Position numbers and translations under genes: made by a program
Notes under the pieces: model-generated
Told to the model about the DNA's origin: nothing
Database searches by the model: none
Seen by the model: the letters and a program-made list of their open reading frames with translations, nothing else
Assembly (NCBI GenBank): GCA_028716265.1
Contig: JAQUQD010000009.1
Coordinates: 1-57,066 of the forward strand
Length of the DNA: 57,066 nt
From: Bacteroidales bacterium
GTDB taxonomy: Bacteria; Bacteroidota; Bacteroidia; Bacteroidales; JAGONC01
Reading direction: 5' to 3'
Shown: piece by piece, positions 17,219 through 26,332 of the stretch
Layout of the letters: each line of letters opens with the position of its first letter
Position numbering within the stretch: the first letter of the stretch is position 1

Positions 17219-18004
17219 CTACCCCGGAACCACCTTCCCTGATCCGGAAATCGTTGTCTTGATATGGCTGGGGTTTCCACGGTAGTAGACCGAACCGCTA
17301 CCCGTGATCTTTACATCAAGGTACTTGCTGACGGATACATAGACGTTTCCGGATCCCGAAATAGTTACATAGCAGTTTTCCTGGGTGAGACCGTAAGCCC
17401 TGATGTTACCCGAGCCGGTTATGGTCAGGTCACTATCGAGGGTTTCGCCCCAGATATGAATATCTCCCGAACCGGTTATGGTGGCTTTGAGGTCATTGGT
17501 CGCTGTTCCCAGGTCAATGTTTCCCGATCCCCCAAGCCATGCTTCAACCTGTTGGGCATCGACTTCCATGTCGATATTTCCCGATCCGGTCAGGTCGATT
17601 TCAAGGGAATGTGTTTCAAACTCCGAATTTCCCTGAATATTTCCCGATCCGGTCAGGATGACTTTTTCCAGGTGTTTTACCCTTACGGTGATCTTCACCG
17701 GCAGATGGTTGTCCAGACAATAATGTTTCTGCTCACGTAAGCTCAGGGTGGATCCATTGACCACGGTCTGGATGTAGTTCAGCAGATTGGATTCAGCCTC
17801 GACGATGACCTGCTCGATCGAATCCTGGATGATGAATACATCAAAGAAACTCTCGGAGGAAATCCCGGTGAAGGATCCCACAACCCTTGTTTCAGTATTG
17901 ATCGTGCCGTTGCCATCGATGCAATTGACGGGCCCGTCACAGCCAACATAGGTCACAACCGCAGAACAGGCGATGAAAAGCAGAAGAATTACTTTATTGT
18001 TCAT
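17219..18004 (-). CDS. DUF2807 'head GIN' repeat protein, surface or periplasmic
   Basis: 261 residues. Likely lipoprotein signal (VVTYVGC, Cys22). The C-terminal two thirds hold eight copies of a ~20-residue unit centred on TGSGNI/GGSGNI/TGSGDI/SGSGNV, predicting a right-handed beta-solenoid. This matches the DUF2807 family, labelled putative autotransporter-adhesin head domains, of unproven function. No T9SS domain. The repeat is also obvious at DNA level (TTCCCGATCC words from 17345 to 17655) but is coding. Confidence 0.82.
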   Translation of the reverse strand: MNNKVILLLFIACSAVVTYVGCDGPVNCIDGNGTINTETRVVGSFTGISSESFFDVFIIQDSIEQVIVEAESNLLNYIQTVVNGSTLSLREQKHYCLDNHLPVKITVRVKHLEKVILTGSGNIQGNSEFETHSLEIDLTGSGNIDMEVDAQQVEAWLGGSGNIDLGTATNDLKATITGSGDIHIWGETLDSDLTITGSGNIRAYGLTQENCYVTISGSGNVYVSVSKYLDVKITGSGSVYYRGNPSHIKTTISGSGKVVPG

Positions 18005-18145
18005 TTTTTTGGATTTGAAGGATTAGAATCGGATACTAAGATACTGCCAATAAGTTTAAAATCATAGTATTTGCTCCTTAATTAATGGTTCCCTGCAGAG
18101 AAATGCCCATCTAGTTGCCACGGAATAAAAATTAAGTGATTTTAA

Positions 18146-18176
18146 TTGTAAAACGTTCATACCTTATTTATATTTG
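18146..18176 (+). promoter_or_regulatory. Promoter TTG-N20-TATATTTG upstream of the transglutaminase-like gene
   Basis: TTG at 18146-18148 and TATATTTG at 18169-18176, separated by exactly 20 bases, match the Bacteroidota -33/-7 promoter. It lies 44 bases before the ATG at 18220. Because it falls after the longest-frame ATG at 18136, it rules that start out. Confidence 0.75.
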
Positions 18177-18219
18177 CCTGATTGCTTTTATTCATCAAAA
18201 ATATTTAAATTTATTGAGT

Positions 18220-19902
18220 ATGAAAAAATATTGGCTACCGCTGGTATTTTTCATCATCGGGATCGTTTTTCTTTTGCTGCATTTTTTAATGTCGGCGGGA
18301 GGGACCGGTGACCTCGATGTGGACATCCAGCCTACAAGTTACGTCATGCCTGCGGCGTACAAGGTCTACTCCAACGAAGAGGCCATGGATGGCAGGTTTT
18401 TTTTATGCAAGCTACTGCTGACCAACGAAGGCGGCGGGGAGCTGCGGAACCTGAAGGTATCGTATCAGATTCCGGGGTATGTGGAGTGGACTGACCTGGA
18501 CAAGATCAAATACCTTGTTGCGGGGCAGAGTGCCGTCCTTACGGTGTATCCCCATTTCAGCCCCTCCATTGTAGATAAGACCAGCACATCCAAAGAAAGA
18601 GGGAACATACGTATTCAGTATGATACCAGGCAGGGAAGCGATGAGTTTGAAAAGTCGTTCGCCTTTGAGATGCGGGGGCGAAACGATCTTGTTTACAGTT
18701 CCATGCCTGTCCAGGAGATCGTGAGCTACCCTGACATGTTCGAAAATCTCGCCTTGGTTTCCTGTTTTATCACGCCGGAAGATCCGATCATTAAATACTA
18801 CACACAGAATATCCAGCAGAAAATATTAAAAGGCGAAGCAGCGGCTGTCATGAACTCAGATGAAGAAGCCGTCCGGTTTCTGCTGGGGGTGTACGAGGCC
18901 ACGCTGCGGGCGGGTATGGTGTACAGCGGGACAAGCGGCGTTCCGCATGACCTCGGGGATGTCAACTCGATCATCCAACATGTACGCCTTCCCAGGGAAG
19001 TGGTGACCGGAAACACAGGCCTCTGCATCGAGCTATCCACCCTCTATGCAAGCGTACTGTCCTGCGCCGGATTGCATCCGTTGATATTTTTCATTCCCGG
19101 TCATGCTTATCCAGGCATACAGGTCAATAACAATTTCTATGCGATCGAAGCAACGGGGATCGGTGGGGAAGGACTGGGGAACGTTGCCTCAGCAGAAAAA
19201 GCGTTTGAGTTGGGGATGAAGGAGCTTAAGGAGTTCATACAAAAGGTCCAGGAAGGGGATCCGCGCTATATGTACGTGGATATCCAGCAATTGTTTGCCG
19301 CGGGTGTGAATCCGATGGAGCTCAGGGATGATACATATTTACGCCAGAAAATTGATCAGATTGTCGGCTCATGGGATGGGAAGGGCACCAGGCAATTTAA
19401 TCCAAATGTCGGAACGCAACGTGCCTATAACACCGGAGGAGGTCAGAATCAGGGAGGGAACGAGAATGCCGGCGGAGGCGGAGGAAGCAATATGATGTCG
19501 TATGCAGGACCTGTCAGGTTCAGCTACCCGGGTGGATGGATGCGGTACGACAATCCTTCACCTGGCTTCCCTGCACTGGTTTCTCAGATCGAAGCTACCG
19601 ACGGCACTACCAGCATCAGCGTCTACCGTATCCAGGGTACTGCCAATCCCGATGAGGCCATGTACTACCTGGTTCAGTCGTATATGAGTGCAGGTGTAGA
19701 CATCCAATATCAGAACAACGGACCATCCGGTGGCTTTTCCCGTTATTCCGGCCAGTCCTCTTCCTACAATGGTGTGTTCAACTGGGTGGGCTATTTCAAA
19801 CCTTCCGGGGGAGGTGTAGTCGGAGTCACAGTCGGTGCACCGTACAGCTATTATTCCCAGGTTCAGGGAACGATCAATCAAATTGTTTCAACCATCCGAT
19901 AA
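18220..19902 (+). CDS. Membrane-anchored transglutaminase-like protein
   Basis: 560 residues from the ATG at 18220, chosen because a promoter lies at 18146-18176 and the N-terminus becomes a clean anchor (KKYWLPLVFFIIGIVFLLLHF). A transglutaminase-like core follows, with Cys269 (NTGLCIELS), His295 (IPGHAYPG) and Glu310 (YAIEAT) in the expected order, so a cysteine-protease-like activity is possible. A Gly/Asn linker near residue 435 leads to a C-terminal ~130-residue beta domain (FSYPGGWMRYD) like PsbP/Mog1-type folds. It is followed after 10 bases by another membrane protein on the same strand, forming a two-gene unit. Substrate unknown. Confidence 0.8.
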   Translation: MKKYWLPLVFFIIGIVFLLLHFLMSAGGTGDLDVDIQPTSYVMPAAYKVYSNEEAMDGRFFLCKLLLTNEGGGELRNLKVSYQIPGYVEWTDLDKIKYLVAGQSAVLTVYPHFSPSIVDKTSTSKERGNIRIQYDTRQGSDEFEKSFAFEMRGRNDLVYSSMPVQEIVSYPDMFENLALVSCFITPEDPIIKYYTQNIQQKILKGEAAAVMNSDEEAVRFLLGVYEATLRAGMVYSGTSGVPHDLGDVNSIIQHVRLPREVVTGNTGLCIELSTLYASVLSCAGLHPLIFFIPGHAYPGIQVNNNFYAIEATGIGGEGLGNVASAEKAFELGMKELKEFIQKVQEGDPRYMYVDIQQLFAAGVNPMELRDDTYLRQKIDQIVGSWDGKGTRQFNPNVGTQRAYNTGGGQNQGGNENAGGGGGSNMMSYAGPVRFSYPGGWMRYDNPSPGFPALVSQIEATDGTTSISVYRIQGTANPDEAMYYLVQSYMSAGVDIQYQNNGPSGGFSRYSGQSSSYNGVFNWVGYFKPSGGGVVGVTVGAPYSYYSQVQGTINQIVSTIR

Positions 19903-19912
19903 ACCGATAGCT

Positions 19913-20551
19913 ATGAAAAAGTATTCCCTATTCATGATCTGCTTTTTTTGGATTGTCATTACCTATGGGCAGGGTGGCGAACAAATGAAGCAAAATATGC
20001 TCTTCAGGATTGATTCTCTCGGCAATGCGGTCATTGAAGTCAGTTCCAAAATGACCGCCACCCAGTGGCAGCAGTGGGAAAACACCTACGGAGGGAAAAA
20101 TATATCCCTTTTCAAAAGGGACATCAGCCGGACGTTGAATCAGTTTTCGCTGTATGATTTCGATTACCAGGCCGATGAAATGGAACGGATGTTCAGGGTG
20201 ACCTTCAAGGCCAAAGGAGTGGCCCGTTATATGGGCAACAACGAATGGCTCGCAGAAATGGGGATGAAGGATCCTGATTTTTCAAAGCTTGATGATAATT
20301 CTTTTCTGATTACCACGACGTACAACGAAGGAGGAGTGCTGGTCCAGCAAAACAACACCATCCATTTTCCAAAAAAAGCGTCCAATATTAAGGAAGATAC
20401 CGATGAGCTGGGATATGCCACGTTTACCTATGACCTCAAACCCGTATCAGGCGGTACGCCCCTGTTCCTGATCATAGGATTGGCTTTTATTGTCCTGGCC
20501 CTTCTTTCGGCATTATTTTTTAAATTCAAACCTGTGAAGGTTCAGCAATAG
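19913..20551 (+). CDS. Hypothetical exported protein with C-terminal membrane anchor
   Basis: 212 residues from the ATG 10 bases after the preceding stop; the longer frame start at 19835 lies inside the upstream gene. Signal peptide (MKKYSLFMICFFWIVITYGQ), a ~160-residue soluble part, and a C-terminal helix (LFLIIGLAFIVLALLSALFF) followed by KFKPVKVQQ. I do not recognise the family. Likely works with the transglutaminase-like protein, which has the opposite anchor arrangement. Confidence 0.78.
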   Translation: MKKYSLFMICFFWIVITYGQGGEQMKQNMLFRIDSLGNAVIEVSSKMTATQWQQWENTYGGKNISLFKRDISRTLNQFSLYDFDYQADEMERMFRVTFKAKGVARYMGNNEWLAEMGMKDPDFSKLDDNSFLITTTYNEGGVLVQQNNTIHFPKKASNIKEDTDELGYATFTYDLKPVSGGTPLFLIIGLAFIVLALLSALFFKFKPVKVQQ

Positions 20552-20749
20552 ATTTTTTTCATATCTTTGAGCCATAATGCATTAATATGACGCTGAACTG
20601 TCTGTTATCCATTCTGGCCACCAAGAATTACCTGAACGTAAAAAAAAGGGACGTTTATCCATTTACCCTCCTGAATGATGTAGCGTGAAATGATCATTTC
20701 ATTTTACGCGGATTAATTAATTCCTTATATTAATCTACGAGAAAATCAC
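20552..20749. other. Spacer with no supported gene
   Basis: 198 bases, A/T-rich. It contains a 33-codon ORF (20587-20688) without family resemblance. No clear TAnnTTTG box was found in front of tnaA. Confidence 0.3.
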
Positions 20750-22126
20750 ATGGAATTACCTTTTGCAGAATCATACAAGATTAAAATGGTTGAAGTGATC
20801 CGCCGGAGTACCCGGGCGGAAAGGGAGAAATGGATACAGGATGCGCGGTTCAATGTTTTCAACCTCCGCAGCGATCAGGTCTTTATCGATTTGCTGACCG
20901 ACTCGGGTACGGGTGCCATGAGTGACCGTCAGTGGTCGGAGATGATGCTGGGGGATGAGAGTTACGCTGGCTCCTCATCCTATTACAAAATGAAGGAAGC
21001 CATCAGGGACATCATGGGCTTTGAGTATTTTCTACCCACCCATCAGGGCCGGGCTGCAGAGAACGTGCTCTTTTCCACCATGGTCAAAAAAGGCGACCTG
21101 GTGCCTGGGAATGCCCATTTTGATACCACCAAGGGTCACATCGAGTTCCGCCGGGCAGAAGCAATCGACTGTACCATTGATGAAGCTTTTGACACCCAGA
21201 TCTCACACCCTTTCAAAGGGAATGTCGACCTCGGGAAGCTGGAACATGTGCTGAAAAGCAATCCGGCAGAAAGGATCCCTATGATCATACTGACTGTTAC
21301 CTGCAATACTTCCGGAGGCCAGCCAGTATCCATGGAGAACATCAAAGCCGTTCATTCCCTGGCGAAAAAGCATGGGATCCCGGTTGTGTTCGACTCGGCA
21401 CGTTTTGCAGAGAATGCCTATTTCATCAAGATGCGGGAGAAAGGGTATGGACACAGGACCATCCGGGAGATCGTGCGGGAAATGTATCAATATGCTGACG
21501 TGGCTACCATGAGCAGTAAGAAGGATGCTATCGTCAACATGGGTGGCTTCATTGGTTTCAAAGATCCGGAGCTGTTTCGCCGTGCGAGTCTTTATAACAT
21601 CATGTTCGAAGGATTCATCACCTACGGAGGCATGTCGGGCCGGGATATGAATGCGCTGGCGCAGGGACTGTATGAAGGTACTGAGTTCGACTACCTGGAA
21701 AGCCGGATACGGCAGGTGGAATATTTATGGAACCGCCTCAACGACCTGGGGATCCCCGTACAACAACCCGTGGGTGGCCATGCGGTCTTTGTGGATGCCA
21801 AACGGTTCCTTCCGTTCGTACCAGCATCGCAGTTCATCGCACAGACTCTTGTGGTCGAGCTGTACCTGGAAGCCGGGGTCAGGGGTGTGGAAATCGGAGC
21901 GTTGATGGCCGACAGGGACCCCGTGACGCGTGAGAACAGATACCCTTCTCTGGAACTGATGCGGCTCACCATTCCACGGAGAGTGTACACCAACAACCAT
22001 ATGGAGGTTGTTGCCGTGGCCCTGAAAAACATCCATGACCGGAAGGATTCCATCACCACCGGGTATCAAATCAAACACGAAGCATCGTTGCTGAGGCATT
22101 TTACAGTGGAGTTGGAGAAGATATAG
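20750..22126 (+). CDS. tnaA: Tryptophanase
   Basis: 458 residues, the usual length. PLP enzyme that splits tryptophan to indole, pyruvate and ammonia. Landmarks: LLTDSGTGAMSDRQW, DESYAGSS (Tyr72), LPTHQGRAAEN (Arg101), DSARFAENAYFIK, MSSKKD (PLP Lys258) and GGHAVFVDA. Tyrosine phenol-lyase is the close alternative, but Asp125 in HFDTTKGH, the EAFDT segment, VEIGALMADRDP, and His450 in LLRHFT match tryptophanases (phenol-lyases have FTTTRYH and LRFFT). Indole production and tryptophan fermentation are therefore predicted. Plus strand, flanked downstream by an inverted-repeat region. Confidence 0.93.
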   Translation: MELPFAESYKIKMVEVIRRSTRAEREKWIQDARFNVFNLRSDQVFIDLLTDSGTGAMSDRQWSEMMLGDESYAGSSSYYKMKEAIRDIMGFEYFLPTHQGRAAENVLFSTMVKKGDLVPGNAHFDTTKGHIEFRRAEAIDCTIDEAFDTQISHPFKGNVDLGKLEHVLKSNPAERIPMIILTVTCNTSGGQPVSMENIKAVHSLAKKHGIPVVFDSARFAENAYFIKMREKGYGHRTIREIVREMYQYADVATMSSKKDAIVNMGGFIGFKDPELFRRASLYNIMFEGFITYGGMSGRDMNALAQGLYEGTEFDYLESRIRQVEYLWNRLNDLGIPVQQPVGGHAVFVDAKRFLPFVPASQFIAQTLVVELYLEAGVRGVEIGALMADRDPVTRENRYPSLELMRLTIPRRVYTNNHMEVVAVALKNIHDRKDSITTGYQIKHEASLLRHFTVELEKI

Positions 22127-22128
22127 GC

Positions 22129-22269
22129 ATTCGTGGTTATTCATGGTCATTCGTTGTTATACAATCGTTATTCATAGTCATACAATAGTTATTCATAGTT
22201 ATTAATTGATTATCAACGAATAACAACAAATCACACGAGGCACGCAGTGCCGAGCAAATAACCACGAAT
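22129..22269. repeat. Nested inverted-repeat region between tnaA and the QueD-like gene
   Basis: Perfect 13-bp arms ATTCGTGGTTATT (22129-22141) and AATAACCACGAAT (22257-22269). An inner pair ATTCGTTGTTAT (22149-22160) and ATAACAACAAAT (22220-22231) pairs with one mismatch. The middle consists of TTATTCATAGT words. The 3' side also carries GGCACGCAGTGCC, itself a short palindrome. No ORF. It looks like a palindromic mobile or expanding repeat. Confidence 0.65.
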
Positions 22270-22289
22270 AATCCTTTTATCGCAACACA

Positions 22290-22742
22290 ATGTCCGTAAT
22301 CCGTCTAACAAAAGCCTTCACCTTTGAAATGGCCCACGCCCTGCCAGGTCACGATGGACCCTGCAAGCATATTCACGGGCATACCTACGAACTGTTTGTA
22401 ACCATCACAGGCAATCCGATCGGTGATCCTTCCTCTCCGAAATTCGGGATGATCATGGATTTCAAGGATATCAAATCACTGGTGAGAGAGGCGGTGACCG
22501 ATGAATTTGACCATGCCCTGGTCATGAGAAGGGATACGGCAGAAATGCTGAAAGACAGCTCAGGAAATGTGCTTTTCCATCGGTTGATCGTAACGGATTT
22601 TCAACCCACGACTGAAAACCTGGTTACTGAATTTGCAAGACGCCTTCAGGAAAAGCTGCCGCAGCATGTCAAGCTGCACAGCCTCCGGTTAAGGGAAACC
22701 ATGACCTCTTATGCGGAATGGTTTGCCCAGGATAATCAGTAA
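22290..22742 (+). CDS. 6-pyruvoyl-tetrahydropterin synthase/QueD-family enzyme
   Basis: 150 residues. The T-fold enzyme signature is visible: FEMAHALPG (zinc His16), GPCKHIHGHTYEL (catalytic-type Cys25; zinc His29 and His31), MIMDFKDIK, DEFDHALV, and LRLRETMTSYAEW. In bacteria this family mostly makes 6-carboxy-tetrahydropterin for queuosine; folate or pterin roles also occur. No queuosine gene lies beside it, so the exact pathway is open. Its stop is 13 bases from the converging PD40 lipoprotein stop. Confidence 0.87.
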   Translation: MSVIRLTKAFTFEMAHALPGHDGPCKHIHGHTYELFVTITGNPIGDPSSPKFGMIMDFKDIKSLVREAVTDEFDHALVMRRDTAEMLKDSSGNVLFHRLIVTDFQPTTENLVTEFARRLQEKLPQHVKLHSLRLRETMTSYAEWFAQDNQ

Positions 22743-22755
22743 ATAGCGGCATCAA

Positions 22756-23835
22756 TTATTCATCCTTGAACTCTTCCATCGTCCAGGCTGGGATACCGGT
22801 ATAATACAGGTCGAATCCGCCGCTGCCACCGGGGCGGTTGGACGAGAAAAGCATGAGCTCGTTGGTGAATCCGCTGACCTTCAAAACGATCGGGCGGTAT
22901 TCATCAGAGGCTGTATTGATCTTTTCACCGAAATTTTTGGGAGCGCTCCAGGAATAGTTTTGCCTGCGGGAATAATACAAATCGAATCCGCCGTAACCTC
23001 CGGCCCGGTCAGAGGCAAACACCATCAATCTCCCGTTGATGAAAGGGCATTTGTCATCGGCTTCAGAATTCAATGTGCTGTTCTTTTCAACCGGCCAGAC
23101 AGTATCAGCCGAAAAAAAGCGGATCTCGTCATAGCCCTCAGGAACGTTCGTCTGATAAATGTCGTAATCCCCCTCCCTGTCAGAACAGAAATAGATTTCC
23201 CGGATCTGCTCCGGATAATTGTACCAGTCAGAATAATTGATGAAGTTATCCCCGTAAAATCCCATATAGCATTCATTAGCCTCCGTGTTCAGGGCATTGA
23301 TCCTGATCAACCCGTATTCTTCCGAGAGCGTATCATAATCAGCATCCCTTTCCAGCAGGTACCAGGCATCATACAGATCCTGGCTGCCAGAGGTATCGGT
23401 CGAGAAAACAAGGTGGTTGAGGTATACCTCATAGCCTTCCCAGTAATGGTAAACAAAGGAGTTGGGACCCATCTCATTACCGGGTGTGTTGACCATGGTT
23501 AAAAGGGAATCAAGATAAGCATGGAAATTCATATCCTGATTGGTGCGTGAATCAATGGTAAGTTCCCCATTGTCATGGTCGCAGAAGATATAGGCGTTCC
23601 TGGCTATCACATCAAAATCCTGCCCGAATGAACTTCGGTTGCTGGAAAAATGCAGCATCAGCTGGTACTCAATGAACGGAGCAGCCAGATTGTAATCGTC
23701 ATAAGGGGAGTTGACGGATGTAAAGTTCTGAACCTGACCGGAAAACGAGCAGTCTTCGTACGACCCGTACCAGGGACACCCCGTTAGCAGGAGCAATGAG
23801 CCAACGATCAACGATAAAATGAACCTTTTCTGCAT
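22756..23835 (-). CDS. PD40 (TolB-like beta-propeller) lipoprotein
   Basis: 359 residues. Lipoprotein signal with Cys20 (LLLLTGC). Propeller repeats of the PD40 type are clear: IYFCSDREGDYDIYQTN, VFASDRAGGYGGFDLYYS, LFSSNRPGGSGGFDLYYT, each followed by W...F/IN...EYRP elements. These are common in Bacteroidota OmpA-associated and T9SS-associated proteins, but this one has no OmpA domain. It starts 4 bases after the T9SS PKD gene stop, so the two are cotranscribed. Function unknown; a surface scaffold is plausible. Confidence 0.82.
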   Translation of the reverse strand: MQKRFILSLIVGSLLLLTGCPWYGSYEDCSFSGQVQNFTSVNSPYDDYNLAAPFIEYQLMLHFSSNRSSFGQDFDVIARNAYIFCDHDNGELTIDSRTNQDMNFHAYLDSLLTMVNTPGNEMGPNSFVYHYWEGYEVYLNHLVFSTDTSGSQDLYDAWYLLERDADYDTLSEEYGLIRINALNTEANECYMGFYGDNFINYSDWYNYPEQIREIYFCSDREGDYDIYQTNVPEGYDEIRFFSADTVWPVEKNSTLNSEADDKCPFINGRLMVFASDRAGGYGGFDLYYSRRQNYSWSAPKNFGEKINTASDEYRPIVLKVSGFTNELMLFSSNRPGGSGGFDLYYTGIPAWTMEEFKDE

Positions 23836-23839
23836 CCCT

Positions 23840-26167
23840 TTATTTTACGATTCTTTTGATCACCCTGATGGTCGTATCGTTCCCAACGCTCAGAATGTAT
23901 ACGCCATTATTTAAATTACTGATATTCAAATTAATAAGATGATCACCAGCATCACAGGTTTTATAAGATCCCCATACCTGCTGTCCCAGCTGGTCATACA
24001 CGGCAACCGATAGCAAGGTCTTTTCAGTGAGTCTGACAGGCAATACAGCCACATCGTTGACCGGATTCGGATATACCTCTCCAACCGATACGAGGCACGG
24101 ATGAGGTTCCTCAACCGACAGGGTATTGTACACTTCCGTTTGTGTGATGGTGAATTCCACAATCACCAGCGGATGTTCCTCATTGAGGGTGATCCAGGCA
24201 GGATCGGTCACTTTTCCGGGCACTTCGGCATGCACTTTATAGGTTCCCCATGCCAGCGACGGGAATCCAAAACTGCCAAGGTCAGAGGAATAAGCATATT
24301 CAATGGGTTCCTCACCCTGGTCCATCAGGATGATCTCGATGCCTGTGACGGGTTCTCCATCCCTGAAAAGGCCATAGCTTGCATTCACTGTTCCGTTGAT
24401 CTCTCCCGCACCCGGGTTGTAATCACCGGCTGACACCAGGTAGATATCATAGGGATTGACGGGTTCGCCCAGGGTGATCATGTCGGCATCTGTCCATGTC
24501 ACCGCATCGATATAATAGGTAGGCAGGAAATTCCCGAAACCTGAAGAACCTTCCAGAAGCTCTGCCAACAAGTAATAGTTGCCCTCGCCGACCTGTGTGA
24601 AAAAGAAATGGCCGATGCTGTCGATGGGCTGAATGGCTAACAGCATCATTTCTCCTGAGGGGTTGGCCAGGTACAGCGATACCTGCCCGATATCTGCAAA
24701 GGTGTTGCCCATGATCACCTGGCCTGTGAGGGTAAACTGATCCTCACACCCGCCCCCTACACCGATGGTCTGGCAGGAAACCGCATAGCAGCTGTCGTTC
24801 AGCGTTGAATCCATGAGCCATGTTGTGATAAGGCACACAGTGTAATATTCTGAACCTCCCGGAGGATAGGTATGCGTCACGGTCTGACCTTCGCCGGTGG
24901 TTCCGTCTCCAAAATCCCAGACATATGTGTCGGCCTCAAGCAGCATCCCCCCTCCATATACCTCTCCGATAAAGGTGACTGTCAGGGAATCCTCAAGGTA
25001 ATAATTGAAATAATTATAGCAGTCGAACGGTGGCAGCCCCCCTGCATATACGTCCTCGCAGTACATACTCTCACAGGTGCCTGCGGAATCCCAGATGGTC
25101 AGGCAAACCATGTAAACGCCGGAATCGGCCCAGATATGGATGGGATTGGGTAGGGAAGAGGATTCCCCGTCGCCGAAATCCCACAACCATACATCATGCA
25201 GTCCCATCGAGCTATCGAAAAACTGGAAAGCAAGTTGATTCAGGGAATCGGCCACCGGATAGTAATAGAACCAGGCCTGGCAATCCATGGGATTCCCGCC
25301 AACCCAGACTTCCTGACAGGTAACATCCATGCAGGAATCGCCGGTCGAATCGATCGTGAAGGTGGTCAGGCAGATGTTGTAGTACATGAAGAGTGGTGGG
25401 TCCGGGGGGTATGTGTGCGTTACATTCTGCCCTTCCCCATAGCTTCCATCTCCGAAATCCCAGAAATAGGAGACTGGATTCGGCGAACTGGCAGTACCTG
25501 TAAAGGCAAATGTATATCCGTCATTGGTGGTGTACATAAAAGCATTCTCACAATCTGAAGGCCCACCCAGGACCATCAGTTCCATGCACATTGTATTCTC
25601 GCAATTACTTTCTGCATCGGAGATCGTCAGACAAACAACATAGATGCCCTCACCGGAATAGGTATGGGTTGGATTTTGTTCATCAGAAGCTGTGCCGTCA
25701 TCAAAGTCCCAGAACCATGAATCTGGGAGCGTTCCATCCGGAAGATAGCTCATATCAACAAAATGAAATGTCATCAGATCAAGGCTGTCGGGATAATAAA
25801 TGAAGGATGCCCAGCATTCCTGGGGCAGAGAATCGCTACAAATGGTGAAATTGGCCACGATGGGCCCGGTCAGATTCGTCACCAGTGTATCATGCATCAT
25901 GTAGTTGCAATCGAAGGTGTAGATCATGACCGACTCAGCCAGGAGGGTGTTTAAAAAGATCGTATCCCGGTAATACCCTTCTTCATCTGTCTGAAATTCA
26001 TAAAAGCCCAGGCTGTCGTTTAGGGCAGCATACACTGTGTGATTACTGACCGGGATCAACAGATCGATGTCTGTCACCTGACCGCTGAGAGGAACAACGT
26101 TCTGCTGAGCAACGGTGACAATCGCAGGAAGGGAGGAGAGTAAAACAAACAACTGAATCCTTTTCAT
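23840..26167 (-). CDS. Secreted PKD-repeat protein with T9SS C-terminal domain
   Basis: 775 residues. Signal peptide, then a carboxypeptidase-regulatory-like beta domain (~residues 25-110), four PKD domains marked by WFWDFDDGT, YFWDFGDGS, WLWDFGDGE and YVWDFGDGT (~115-480), two further beta-sandwich modules (GQVIMGNTFADIGQVSLYLAN; GTVNASYGLFRDGEP), and a type A T9SS domain (VYPNPVNDVAVLPVRL ... VIKRIVK). Many paired cysteines sit between PKD units. No catalytic motif; likely adhesin or structural surface protein. It lies downstream of the sigma/anti-sigma pair on the same strand but after 165 bases. Confidence 0.85.
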   Translation of the reverse strand: MKRIQLFVLLSSLPAIVTVAQQNVVPLSGQVTDIDLLIPVSNHTVYAALNDSLGFYEFQTDEEGYYRDTIFLNTLLAESVMIYTFDCNYMMHDTLVTNLTGPIVANFTICSDSLPQECWASFIYYPDSLDLMTFHFVDMSYLPDGTLPDSWFWDFDDGTASDEQNPTHTYSGEGIYVVCLTISDAESNCENTMCMELMVLGGPSDCENAFMYTTNDGYTFAFTGTASSPNPVSYFWDFGDGSYGEGQNVTHTYPPDPPLFMYYNICLTTFTIDSTGDSCMDVTCQEVWVGGNPMDCQAWFYYYPVADSLNQLAFQFFDSSMGLHDVWLWDFGDGESSSLPNPIHIWADSGVYMVCLTIWDSAGTCESMYCEDVYAGGLPPFDCYNYFNYYLEDSLTVTFIGEVYGGGMLLEADTYVWDFGDGTTGEGQTVTHTYPPGGSEYYTVCLITTWLMDSTLNDSCYAVSCQTIGVGGGCEDQFTLTGQVIMGNTFADIGQVSLYLANPSGEMMLLAIQPIDSIGHFFFTQVGEGNYYLLAELLEGSSGFGNFLPTYYIDAVTWTDADMITLGEPVNPYDIYLVSAGDYNPGAGEINGTVNASYGLFRDGEPVTGIEIILMDQGEEPIEYAYSSDLGSFGFPSLAWGTYKVHAEVPGKVTDPAWITLNEEHPLVIVEFTITQTEVYNTLSVEEPHPCLVSVGEVYPNPVNDVAVLPVRLTEKTLLSVAVYDQLGQQVWGSYKTCDAGDHLINLNISNLNNGVYILSVGNDTTIRVIKRIVK

Positions 26168-26332
26168 GGTCTTACGTTTTAAATGTTTTTAAACTGGCAG
26201 TGCTACACTATTGCAGGATGTATTACAGACAAAGGATTTTCGCAACCGTTGCCTGTAAAAATAGGATTATTTTACAACTTTTTCAATATCAGTATGTTTA
26301 GCACACTTGTCCTTCATTTCAACAAGTTTTTG

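Noticed and set aside
17345-17655. Regular DNA repeat resembling a short-spacer array (TTCCCGATCC words)
   Set aside because: It is the coding sequence for the GSGN-repeat protein; spacing is ~60 bases, units diverge, and the frame stays open. Not a CRISPR.
20587-20688. 33-codon ORF between the transglutaminase unit and tnaA
   Set aside because: No promoter, no family resemblance, no conserved features; likely chance.
20750-22126. Tyrosine phenol-lyase as the identity of the PLP lyase
   Set aside because: Asp125 in HFDTTKGH, the EAFDT segment and His450 in LRHFT match tryptophanase; phenol-lyase motifs are absent.
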